A stretch of DNA of 5,627 bases from JAKAFX01 sp043196285 (lineage in GTDB: Archaea; Thermoplasmatota; Thermoplasmata; Thermoplasmatales; Thermoplasmataceae). The notes under the pieces were generated by a model. That model did no database searches. It saw only the letters and a list, made by a program, of their open reading frames with translations, and was not told the DNA's origin. Shown here one piece after another: positions 1-5,206 of the stretch (positions within the stretch are counted from its first letter, which is position 1; each line of letters starts with the position of its first letter). The DNA lies in NCBI GenBank assembly GCA_043196285.1, contig JBBYJL010000072.1:1-5627 (forward strand), read 5' to 3'. The position numbers were made by a program, and so were the translations under genes.

Positions 1-192
1 CGAAATAAGCATGTTGAAAGGTATCTGTACAAATTTCTGGTTGTTGTGCCTTCCCATGTTTGTCTTCTGTTTCCATCCGCTGTTGTGACCCATGACAATG
101 GTATCTATCTCATTCTGTATTGAGCAGTTCAATATTTTCCATAGGGGTTGTCTCCTGCTATTATCAGCGTATTGAACAGCGACAATACCCGA
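1..192 (-). pseudogene. tnpB: TnpB (IS200/IS605 OrfB) fragment, truncated at its N-terminal side
   Basis: An open minus-strand frame runs from a TAA at 193-195 to the window edge (64 codons). From about position 150 down to 1 it reads like the middle of the TnpB branch with the signature G-K/H-N-x-x-W-K-Q followed by G-x-x-x-N-N-Q-x-F-V-Q-I-P-F. Here I see IVMGHNSGWKQ, then MGRHNNQKFVQIPF. In intact TnpB this stretch lies between the first (Asp) and second (Glu) RuvC-like catalytic segments. The residues encoded by 150-192 do not resemble TnpB, and the preceding Asp-containing segment and N-terminal domain are absent, because the 118-residue membrane gene sits there instead. I therefore call a decayed or truncated element. 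The rest of the protein would lie outside the window to the left. TnpB is an RNA-guided nuclease, but this copy lacks catalytic parts as far as visible. Identification as TnpB is strong; the pseudogene status is inferred. Confidence 0.8.
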
Positions 193-209
193 TTATTCGA
201 AGAGGGACG

Positions 210-566
210 TTAGGAATACTCGGCAGGGATTACCCTACTGAGGAGGATCCAGAGAATAACTCCCGCTAAGATACAAAAGGTCATTACACTCCATCCGGTC
301 AGTTGTATAGCCCATCCGGACAACCAGAGACTGCCCAAAATGGCTCCGATAGTCTGTGATCGTGCCCCAGAGGTGGTCTTGCGGAGAAATTCCTCACTGA
401 TCACCGCCAGAGGCCATGCTCCCAATAGGATGGCCGTCTCAAACAACCACGTGGTAGGGCCAGAATATCTGCCATGGAGAACAACAAGGATCCCTCCCGT
501 GATCATTAATCCTATCACGCCGCTTATTATCCGTTGTACTCTCACTATTTCCAATTGGTCCTGCAT
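210..566 (-). CDS. Small four-helix integral membrane protein, unknown function
   Basis: This 118-residue protein is mostly hydrophobic, with four likely membrane helices at about 13-31, 39-57, 71-90 and 92-111. The loop after helix 2 is charged (EEFLRKTTSGARS, 58-70). I do not recognise a family and see no catalytic motif. The ATG start is supported by a Shine-Dalgarno-like GAGGTGA (571-577, read on minus) 4 bases ahead, unlike most genes here, which seem leaderless. Three of its six arginine codons are CGN, whereas all 12 arginines in the neighbouring acetyltransferase use AGA/AGG. Together with the TnpB fragment directly downstream, this suggests a gene of foreign origin, though the sample is small. 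It is divergent from the acetyltransferase gene. It could be a passenger or an immunity/transport accessory protein, but nothing in the sequence decides. Confidence 0.7.
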   Translation of the reverse strand: MQDQLEIVRVQRIISGVIGLMITGGILVVLHGRYSGPTTWLFETAILLGAWPLAVISEEFLRKTTSGARSQTIGAILGSLWLSGWAIQLTGWSVMTFCILAGVILWILLSRVIPAEYS

Positions 567-570
567 ATTT

Positions 571-577
571 TCACCTC
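571..577 (-). promoter_or_regulatory. Shine-Dalgarno site of the small membrane protein
   Basis: Read on the minus strand this is GAGGTGA, 4 bases ahead of the ATG at 564-566. It is the clearest ribosome binding site in the window and fixes the start. A weak TATA-like AT stretch lies around 607-613, which would give a short leader containing this site. Confidence 0.7.
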
Positions 578-640
578 TTCAAATCTGAATTGTGCAGGAC
601 CTTTTCAATTTTACAGCACTTTCAATACACTATCAAATCC

Positions 641-648
641 ATTTATAC
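641..648 (+). promoter_or_regulatory. TATA-like box of the GNAT gene
   Basis: ATTTATAC lies with its centre about 24 bases ahead of the ATG at 668, the spacing expected for an archaeal TATA box of a leaderless transcript. No ribosome binding site is visible between it and the start, which fits. This is pattern-based; no transcript data. Confidence 0.5.
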
Positions 649-667
649 AGCATGAGAATGATGTAAT

Positions 668-1210
668 ATGCAGATAGTGACCATAAAGTTTGGACATTTG
701 GAACTGAGCAACAACCTTACGAGAGATGACTCAACCGAAATTGCCAGATGTGCAAACGATTATGAAATTTACAGAAATATAGGAAGTCACTCCTTTCCGT
801 TTCCATACAGGGAAAGCGATGCTATTGATTTCATAGAAAAGACCAGAGAATCCGGGAAAGAGATTTTCGCAATTGATTTCAAGATACTCTATGATGGAAT
901 ATTCACGGGTGTTATAGGTCTCAGTGACGTTGATACCCTTAACAGGAGCGCACATGTGGGCTACTGGATTTCCAAGGAATACAGGAACAAGGGAATAATG
1001 ACGGCAGCCCTATCGATGGTAATCAATTATTCCAGGGATACCCTCAGACTGAACAGACTACACACAAAGGTGCTGGAATACAATCCTGCATCTCTGAAAG
1101 TTCTCATCAAGAATGGATTTTCCATAGAAGGTTTCCTGAGAGATTCCTATATATTTGAGCAAAAGCTCTATTCAGAATTTATACTTGGTAAAATACTGGG
1201 CAGGGACTGA
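668..1210 (+). CDS. GNAT N-acetyltransferase, RimJ/RimL-like
   Basis: A 180-residue protein with the full length and order of a RimJ/RimL-type GNAT domain (Acetyltransf_3). This family transfers acetyl from acetyl-CoA to an amino group of proteins or small molecules in the cytoplasm. The pieces seen are an N-terminal helix region with SFPFPYRESDAIDFI (42-56), the strand IFTGVIGL (78-85), the acetyl-CoA pyrophosphate loop RNKGIMT (106-112, form RxxGxxT) after GYWISKEY, and the C-terminal LRLNRLHTKVLEYNPASLKV segment with N139 and S142, followed by NGFSIEGFLRD (149-159). In RimL relatives the Asn-x-x-Ser unit supports cofactor binding. RimJ/RimL proper modify ribosomal protein N-termini, but relatives act on many substrates, so the substrate cannot be named. 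The gene seems monocistronic with its own TATA box. Its TGA stop touches the stop of the convergent Lrp-like gene with no gap. All 12 arginines use AGA/AGG. Confidence 0.88.
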   Translation: MQIVTIKFGHLELSNNLTRDDSTEIARCANDYEIYRNIGSHSFPFPYRESDAIDFIEKTRESGKEIFAIDFKILYDGIFTGVIGLSDVDTLNRSAHVGYWISKEYRNKGIMTAALSMVINYSRDTLRLNRLHTKVLEYNPASLKVLIKNGFSIEGFLRDSYIFEQKLYSEFILGKILGRD

Positions 1211-1444
1211 CTATAGTTTAATACCGGTCAGGGTCTTTGTGTCGACTATGCTAGGCATTGTGCGTATCTTGTCAAGCACCATAGATTCAAGCTGGGAATA
1301 ATCCTTGGTCTCTATTTTAACAATCATGTCGTATTCGCCGAACAGCGTGTAAACTTCCGAAACATTTTCCAGCTGTGAGAGTCTCTTGAAAACCTCGTTT
1401 TCCTTGCCGGGAACCGTGTTTATGAGAACAAACGCAATAACCAA
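1211..1444 (-). CDS. Stand-alone Lrp/AsnC ligand-binding (RAM) domain protein
   Basis: A 77-residue protein that is just the alpha/beta ligand-binding half of Lrp/AsnC regulators (RAM/AsnC_trans_reg fold, beta-alpha-beta-beta-alpha-beta); the DNA-binding helix-turn-helix is missing. Diagnostic parts are the first strand IAFVLINTVPGKE (3-15), helix NEVFKRLSQLENVSEVY (16-32), the GEYDMIVKI turn-strand (36-44) and the last strand TKTLTGIKL (69-77). Such proteins form dimers or higher rings and bind amino acids or other small ligands at subunit interfaces, and they can act as sensors or partners of full-length Lrp proteins. The start is TTG at 1442-1444: the codon just before it is a TGA stop, and GGAGTG lies 6 bases ahead. 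It stops exactly where the convergent GNAT gene stops. A role as sensor for nearby metabolic or export genes is only a guess. Confidence 0.88.
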   Translation of the reverse strand: MVIAFVLINTVPGKENEVFKRLSQLENVSEVYTLFGEYDMIVKIETKDYSQLESMVLDKIRTMPSIVDTKTLTGIKL

Positions 1445-1450
1445 TCAGAT

Positions 1451-1456
1451 CACTCC
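1451..1456 (-). promoter_or_regulatory. Shine-Dalgarno site deciding the TTG start
   Basis: Minus-strand GGAGTG lies 6 bases ahead of the TTG at 1442-1444. Because an in-frame TGA directly precedes that TTG, no longer start is possible in this frame, and the site supports TTG as a genuine start. Confidence 0.6.
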
Positions 1457-1476
1457 ATAAATATGCTTGATTAAGT

Positions 1477-1486
1477 ATTAAAATTT
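1477..1486 (-). promoter_or_regulatory. TATA-like box of the RAM-domain gene
   Basis: The minus-strand AT run AATTTTAATA is centred about 37 bases ahead of the TTG. Transcription starting about 25 bases downstream would give a short leader that still includes the GGAGTG site. Low-complexity AT sequence makes this a weak call. Confidence 0.35.
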
Positions 1487-1535
1487 GCGCATCGGAATGC
1501 GTTTTCTTTAGTGTGTTTTCCACTATTTCCCTGTT

Positions 1536-1560
1536 TCAATGCAGTAAAAAAATCCATTGA
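1536..1560 (-). terminator. Possible oligo-T terminator after the thiolase gene
   Basis: On the minus strand a run of seven T (1546-1552) begins about 20 bases past the thiolase stop. Archaeal polymerase can stop at such T tracts. The tract lies in the loop of a 6-base inverted repeat, TCAATG (1536-1541) and CATTGA (1555-1560). Bacterial-type terminators have the T run after the stem, so the repeat may be chance. Confidence 0.4.
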
Positions 1561-1572
1561 TCACAATGACGG

Positions 1573-2736
1573 TTACACCTTTTCTATTACACATGAGTTA
1601 GATAGCCCTCCACCTTCGCAGACTGCGATAAGGCCTCTCTTTCCCCCTAGTGATCGCAACCCGTTTACCAGAGTTGAAACAATCCTTGTTCCCGTTGCGC
1701 CAAGCGGATGACCAAGGGCTATGGCACCTCCCATTGGATTTACGATGTCATTTTCCACACCTAGTTCCTTCTCCCATGCAAGAGGTACTGATGCAAAGGC
1801 TTCATTCACCTCAAATAAGTCTATGTCGTCTGTTTTCAGTCCTGCCCTAGAAAGTGCCATCCTTGTCGCTGGAATAACGCCTGTAAGCATTATTACAGGA
1901 TCCACTGCGGCATAGCCAAATGACACAAGTCTCGCAATCGGCTTCAGTCTCAGTGAGTCCACCATGTTTCCTGAAGCAAGTACACATACGCTTGATCCGT
2001 CCGATATCTGGCTCGAGTTTCCGGCAGTGATATTTTCTATTCCTGAAAAGGCAGGCTTGAGAGTTCCCATTTTCTCAAGAGATACGTTTTCTCTGATTCC
2101 TTCATCCACAGAGATTGTTTCATTTCCAGTGCTTATGGGCACCTTTTCCCGATCTGCAATTTTTCTTGATCTTGATGCCCTCAGATGGCTTTCCATGCTG
2201 AACTCATCCATTTTCTTCCTTGATATGCCGTATTTCTCAGATATGATCGACGCAGCCCTAGCCTGACTAAACCATTCGTCGCCAAGTGAATACCTTGATC
2301 TTATCTCAGGCGTTATTGGGCTTCCCAGACTCCTGTCTTGAATGTTGCTGAACATTGGAATCCTGGACATTGACTCAACCCCGCCACAGACCTCAATATC
2401 TGCTATGCCTGAGGCAATTTCGCCATAGGCAAACTGCACTGCCTGGAGGCTTGAACCACACTGTCTGTCTATGGTGGTTGCTGGAACTGTTTCCGGAAAG
2501 CCCGCAGTCAGCCAGCTGTTTCTTGCGACATTTGCTCCCTGTTCACCAATCTGGTCCACGCATCCAACAATGAAGTGATTCACTCTAGCAGCATCAATTC
2601 CTGAATTCTGCACCGCCTTCTTCATGACCTGGGCAAGAAGGTGCTGAGCATGGATACCACTGAGTATCCCGTTTCTTCTACCAATAGGGCTTCTCAGCGC
2701 TTCTATGATATAGACTTCTTCTGACCGTACCATCAT
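1573..2736 (-). CDS. Thiolase (acetyl-CoA C-acetyl/acyltransferase)
   Basis: A complete 387-residue thiolase, the usual length of the bacterial-type AtoB/FadA/PhaA family. The enzyme either condenses two acetyl-CoA to acetoacetyl-CoA or, in reverse, cleaves 3-ketoacyl-CoA with CoA in beta-oxidation. All catalytic parts are present: nucleophile C93 in DRQCGSS (90-96), NEAF (311-314), H343 in GHPLGATGTR (342-351) and C373 in CEGGG (373-377). The N-terminal segment VYIIEALRSPIGRRNG (8-23) is also typical. Archaea generally make mevalonate with a shorter SCP-x-like thiolase encoded beside HMG-CoA synthase and a DUF35 protein. None is next to this gene, so a fatty-acid/organic-acid catabolic or PHA-like role is more likely, but the direction and chain length cannot be read from sequence. 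It starts with two consecutive ATGs; no ribosome site is seen and a TATA-like A/T run sits about 20 bases ahead, consistent with a leaderless message. It is divergent from the LysE-type exporter gene. Confidence 0.93.
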   Translation of the reverse strand: MMVRSEEVYIIEALRSPIGRRNGILSGIHAQHLLAQVMKKAVQNSGIDAARVNHFIVGCVDQIGEQGANVARNSWLTAGFPETVPATTIDRQCGSSLQAVQFAYGEIASGIADIEVCGGVESMSRIPMFSNIQDRSLGSPITPEIRSRYSLGDEWFSQARAASIISEKYGISRKKMDEFSMESHLRASRSRKIADREKVPISTGNETISVDEGIRENVSLEKMGTLKPAFSGIENITAGNSSQISDGSSVCVLASGNMVDSLRLKPIARLVSFGYAAVDPVIMLTGVIPATRMALSRAGLKTDDIDLFEVNEAFASVPLAWEKELGVENDIVNPMGGAIALGHPLGATGTRIVSTLVNGLRSLGGKRGLIAVCEGGGLSNSCVIEKV

Positions 2737-2750
2737 GTAATATTGTCCGC

Positions 2751-2760
2751 TTTTTTTTAA
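2751..2760. promoter_or_regulatory. Shared TATA-like element of the divergent thiolase and exporter genes
   Basis: The only strongly A/T-rich block in the 47-base gap is TTTTTTTTAA. Its centre is about 28 bases ahead of the exporter ATG (2784) and about 20 bases ahead of the thiolase ATG (2736), so read on either strand it is roughly placed as a TATA box for a leaderless transcript. A factor bound here could influence both genes. Pattern-based inference. Confidence 0.45.
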
Positions 2761-2783
2761 TCCTTTGTTGCTGATCCGGGGTC

Positions 2784-3362
2784 ATGGAGATCTATCTTGC
2801 ATTGCTCGGCATATTCCTGGGTATCTCACTGGCCGGCCCTCCAGGACCTGTAACTGCGATTTTGGTGAGAAGAGCCTCCATCTCCTTTCTGTCAGGGGTG
2901 TCTGTGGGAATGGGCGCAATGACTGCAGACTTTGTCCTGATGATTATAACATTCTTTATCGGAATTACTTTGATAACGAACAAAACTGAATCTTACGTGT
3001 TTATAGCTGGATCGGTGTTTTTCATAATTCTTGCTGTCCTTTCCTTGAAAAGTTCAGGATCTGGCTTGAAATCTACCAACAATAGTTATCTTTCGGGTCT
3101 CATGACTGGAATTGTGAACCCTTTCCAAATAGGATGGTGGGTGACGGCAGGATTGAGTGTTTATACTGAATTTGGCATTTTTCCTTTCTATTTCATGTTC
3201 CTTGGAATTATAGCATGGGTTATTTTCCTTTCCTTCACTGTGAGGAGAAGTACAATGAGGTTCGGAAGAAAGGCAACGAACTTCATAAGAATATTCAGCT
3301 TTGTTGTCCTTCTGCTGTTCGCTGTGTATTTTGCCTATCTAGGTATCACGCACCTGATCTAG
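2784..3362 (+). CDS. LysE-family translocator (amino acid/small-molecule exporter)
   Basis: A 192-residue inner membrane protein of LysE/RhtB type, about the normal length (190-210). It has roughly six hydrophobic segments, at 3-27, 37-64, 71-89, 103-125, 130-153 and 167-188. Family marks are AGPPGP (17-22) at the end of the first helix, G-rich helix 2 with D49 (VGMGAMTAD), and NPF (112-114) in GIVNPFQIGWW, matching the conserved Asn-Pro of the second half. LysE relatives export lysine, arginine, threonine, homoserine or other metabolites using the proton gradient; the substrate is not predictable here. The linker at 90-102 is short and polar. The start is the ATG at 2784; GGGG just ahead is too close (2 bases) to be a good ribosome site, so a leaderless message from the shared A/T element is likelier. 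It is divergent from the thiolase and convergent with the helical-repeat gene. Confidence 0.88.
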   Translation: MEIYLALLGIFLGISLAGPPGPVTAILVRRASISFLSGVSVGMGAMTADFVLMIITFFIGITLITNKTESYVFIAGSVFFIILAVLSLKSSGSGLKSTNNSYLSGLMTGIVNPFQIGWWVTAGLSVYTEFGIFPFYFMFLGIIAWVIFLSFTVRRSTMRFGRKATNFIRIFSFVVLLLFAVYFAYLGITHLI

Positions 3363-3468
3363 GTCCATTTTCTGAAACAAAATGTTTTACAATCATTGTT
3401 TTTGCCATGTTCCTGATCCTGGTATCTTGATCATGCGCAAGAATATTGAGAATTTCTGTGGACAATAC
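3363..3468. other. Convergent intergenic spacer
   Basis: This 106-base spacer separates the stops of the exporter gene and the helical-repeat gene. It holds only short T runs on the plus strand (five T at 3399-3403), which might help end the exporter transcript. No clear hairpin, ORF or RNA gene is seen. Confidence 0.4.
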
Positions 3469-4143
3469 TTAGTTCCTGAATATTTTCCTATCTCTAAGTA
3501 TTAATACAATGTTTTTCCTGACTTCCTGATTCTCTGACCGCCTGATCTCTGCAGTTTCCTTACAGTTTCCCAGGATGCTGTCTCCGATAGTATAGGGACC
3601 AGGGTCTCTCCTCATATATGGATCGTTTTTATTCATCATGCTGTCCAGCATTTCCATTATTCTGTCACAATTGGATGATGGCATATTGTACGAATATCTT
3701 CTGAGTGCAAGAGCAGCAGATCTCATCAGTCTTTTATCACCGGATTCTGTCCACTTTTCTATGACATTGGAAAATAAGTCAAGATCAATGGAAAGAATAT
3801 TGCCTGCTGTTTTAGATGCAAATTCCCTGATCTCCCAGTTATCGTTTCTTGAGGCAGATTCAAGGATGTTTTCAGAGGTGTGTGGTTCTGATCCATATAC
3901 AGATGGGATCATATATATTCCCGCCTCAACAATTGCACTGTTTTTCGACTTGACAAACTTTTGGATAACCTGTAGACGCTCTTTCATCAAATGCTTATCC
4001 CTAACCAGTTTCGAGGTAACCGCCGATTTTATTCCTGAAGATATGTGAAAGTCATGCAGCTCATCCTTTTCAAGAAATTCAGATTCGCGAGAATGGATAA
4101 ACTCGTTCACCACATCCTCAAAATATTCCTGGAGTTTTTTCAC
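3469..4143 (-). CDS. HEAT/ALK-like helical repeat protein, possible DNA-alkylation-repeat relative
   Basis: A 224-residue soluble protein rich in amphipathic helices, without signal peptide or membrane segments. Residues 95-150 look like paired HEAT-type helices: ESASRNDNWEIREFASKTAG (95-114), then a helix ending in EKW (129-131), then RLMRSAALALRRY (138-150). The pattern DNWE-x-R-E-x-A, followed by a helix with Trp and then an Arg-rich R-x-A-x-x-A-L-R-R helix, and later DPYMRRDPGPYTIGDSIL (174-191), recalls the ALK repeat proteins (AlkC/AlkD superfamily), which remove or bind alkylated bases. I cannot align catalytic residues, so this may only be a scaffold-type HEAT protein. The start is GTG at 4141-4143: upstream in this frame a TAA comes five codons earlier with no ATG between. 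It lies 27 bases downstream of the FMN reductase on the same strand and has no clear promoter of its own, so cotranscription is likely. Confidence 0.75.
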   Translation of the reverse strand: MKKLQEYFEDVVNEFIHSRESEFLEKDELHDFHISSGIKSAVTSKLVRDKHLMKERLQVIQKFVKSKNSAIVEAGIYMIPSVYGSEPHTSENILESASRNDNWEIREFASKTAGNILSIDLDLFSNVIEKWTESGDKRLMRSAALALRRYSYNMPSSNCDRIMEMLDSMMNKNDPYMRRDPGPYTIGDSILGNCKETAEIRRSENQEVRKNIVLILRDRKIFRN

Positions 4144-4170
4144 CCTATTCTCATATTAACGCTTCATTTC

Positions 4171-4734
4171 TCATCTGCCAGTGTTGCCTGCCATCGATAC
4201 GAGCTTTCCAAGAAGTTCGATGATGAACTTAAGCGCCAATCCGTCATTTAGTTCTCCCTTTTCCGTAAATTTTTGTGAAGCAAAACTGATGAATACCTCT
4301 GGTTTCTGGATCGTTGAAGCCTCCAGAAACTGCAGTACCTGCCTGAGATGATACTGGGCCCTTGATCCCCCAAGCATCCCAGTTGAGGCACTCATCAGAG
4401 CAACGGGCTTGCCTCTGAAAGGATTACTTTCCACTGGCCTGCTTACAGAATCAATCGCATTCTTAATGAATCCTGGTATGGAATAATTGTATTCTGGGGT
4501 GACAATCAGTATCCCTGCTGAATGTTCAAGAGATTTCCTGAAATTCAGCACATATCTGTCCGGCCGTTCATCATTGTCAGGATTGTAGATCGGAATTCTT
4601 GTGATGTCACATATTTCAAGCGTTGAACCTTCCGGCATGTTCCTGGAGCAAACGTCCAAAACCATCCTGTTGTATGATCCCTGCCTTAGGCTGCCACCAA
4701 AGGCTGCTATCTTGACTTCCCTGCCGCTTGGCAT
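4171..4734 (-). CDS. NAD(P)H-dependent FMN reductase (flavodoxin-like fold)
   Basis: A 187-residue protein of the NADPH-dependent FMN reductase family (SsuE/ChrR/YieF/azoreductase-like). Members bind FMN noncovalently in a flavodoxin fold and use NAD(P)H to reduce flavin, quinones, chromate or azo compounds in the cytoplasm. The FMN phosphate loop GSLRQGSYNR (14-23) follows the first strand KIAAFG; the second flavin loop TPEYNYSIPGFIKNAIDSVS (78-97) is the family hallmark; and GGSRAQYHLRQVLQ (121-134) is also typical. The protein has no added domains and normal length. The ATG start is preceded directly by GAGGGA, too close for a ribosome site, and by a clear TATA box 24 bases ahead, so the transcript is probably leaderless. 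The helical-repeat gene follows after 27 bases, which suggests a two-gene unit, perhaps linked to redox or chemical stress; that link is inference. Confidence 0.92.
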   Translation of the reverse strand: MPSGREVKIAAFGGSLRQGSYNRMVLDVCSRNMPEGSTLEICDITRIPIYNPDNDERPDRYVLNFRKSLEHSAGILIVTPEYNYSIPGFIKNAIDSVSRPVESNPFRGKPVALMSASTGMLGGSRAQYHLRQVLQFLEASTIQKPEVFISFASQKFTEKGELNDGLALKFIIELLGKLVSMAGNTGR

Positions 4735-4753
4735 TCCCTCGAATCTAGCTCCG

Positions 4754-4762
4754 TTATATAAA
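4754..4762 (-). promoter_or_regulatory. TATA box of the FMN reductase gene
   Basis: Minus-strand TTTATATAA is a near-ideal archaeal TATA box with its centre about 24 bases ahead of the reductase ATG (4732-4734). It begins three bases after the stop codon of the upstream membrane protein gene, so the reductase likely has its own promoter even though the gap is only 31 bases. Confidence 0.65.
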
Positions 4763-4765
4763 CAT

Positions 4766-5056
4766 TCATTCCTGTTTGGCTTGCTGAGCCTCTGCAGGCT
4801 TCCTTCCCCTGAACCTCATATAAATGAAAAGAATGAAGATGATGATAAGGACAATGATGAGCCAGAAGAATCCGCTGTATATGCCGAAGTTGTGATAGAG
4901 CGTGGAATAGAATGTGCTGCCTGCAACGCTTATTGCTTTCATCACTGCGGCGATTACCGCATCAAGGAGAGCAGCAAGCGCCACCAGAGCTATCATTATG
5001 ATAATCAGTGAGTACCTGTTTATGCGGAAATATTTCCTAATACCTTTGTCTTCCAT
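4766..5056 (-). CDS. Small two-helix membrane protein, unknown function
   Basis: A 96-residue protein with two hydrophobic helices at about 16-39 and 61-80. The N-terminus (KGIRKYFRINR, 4-14) and the segment after helix 2 (RFRGRK, 81-86) are positively charged, so both ends probably face the cytoplasm with a short outside loop around 45-60. The tail 87-96 is Ala/Gln/Glu-rich. I recognise no family and see no catalytic motif. The ATG start fits a TATA-like stretch (5076-5085) about 24 bases ahead with no ribosome site. A long open frame on the opposite strand (4601-5011) is judged a shadow, because this frame has the coherent helix pattern and promoter placement. Confidence 0.7.
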   Translation of the reverse strand: MEDKGIRKYFRINRYSLIIIMIALVALAALLDAVIAAVMKAISVAGSTFYSTLYHNFGIYSGFFWLIIVLIIIFILFIYMRFRGRKPAEAQQAKQE

Positions 5057-5075
5057 CCTATGGCTATAATTAAAG

Positions 5076-5085
5076 AATAAATATA
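5076..5085 (-). promoter_or_regulatory. TATA-like box of the small membrane protein gene
   Basis: Minus-strand TATATTTATT lies with its centre about 24 bases ahead of the ATG at 5054-5056, matching the leaderless promoter layout seen for other genes here. A second AT stretch closer to the gene (5064-5073) is too near to act as a TATA box. Confidence 0.5.
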
Positions 5086-5099
5086 GTTATACTTTGGAA

Positions 5100-5114
5100 C
5101 TATGGTGGCCATAG
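5100..5114. repeat. Short perfect inverted repeat
   Basis: CTATGG and CCATAG face each other around a 3-base loop. It lies between the membrane gene promoter and the decayed mobile-element frame, about where that element's left end might be. It could be an operator or element-end structure; a 6-base stem can also occur by chance. Confidence 0.4.
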
Positions 5115-5182
5115 AGTGTTAGAATCTTCACATATTTTTGTCTTGTAGACATCTTATAATTATGTGTGTGCGAAAAATCTAT

Positions 5183-5199
5183 ACGTATTCCATATACGT
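5183..5199. repeat. Short perfect inverted repeat ahead of the decayed ORF
   Basis: ACGTAT and ATACGT flank a 5-base spacer, ending 8 bases before the ATG at 5207. The position suggests an operator or a leader hairpin of the mobile-element gene, but no partner copy is visible in the window. Confidence 0.4.
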
Positions 5200-5206
5200 G
5201 GGATAT

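Noticed and set aside
1964..2266. 100-codon open frame on the plus strand
   Set aside because: Antisense inside the thiolase gene, whose family assignment is certain.
1573..2736. Thiolase as the mevalonate-pathway enzyme
   Set aside because: Length and motifs are of the bacterial AtoB/FadA type, and the usual archaeal partners (HMG-CoA synthase, DUF35 protein) are not adjacent.
3638..4048. 136-codon open frame on the plus strand
   Set aside because: Fully antisense to the helical-repeat gene and without recognisable motifs or a promoter.
4601..5011. 136-codon open frame on the plus strand
   Set aside because: It lies opposite the FMN reductase start and the two-helix membrane protein, both of which have better protein sense and promoters; its sequence shows low-complexity Asp/Glu runs typical of antisense to a hydrophobic gene.
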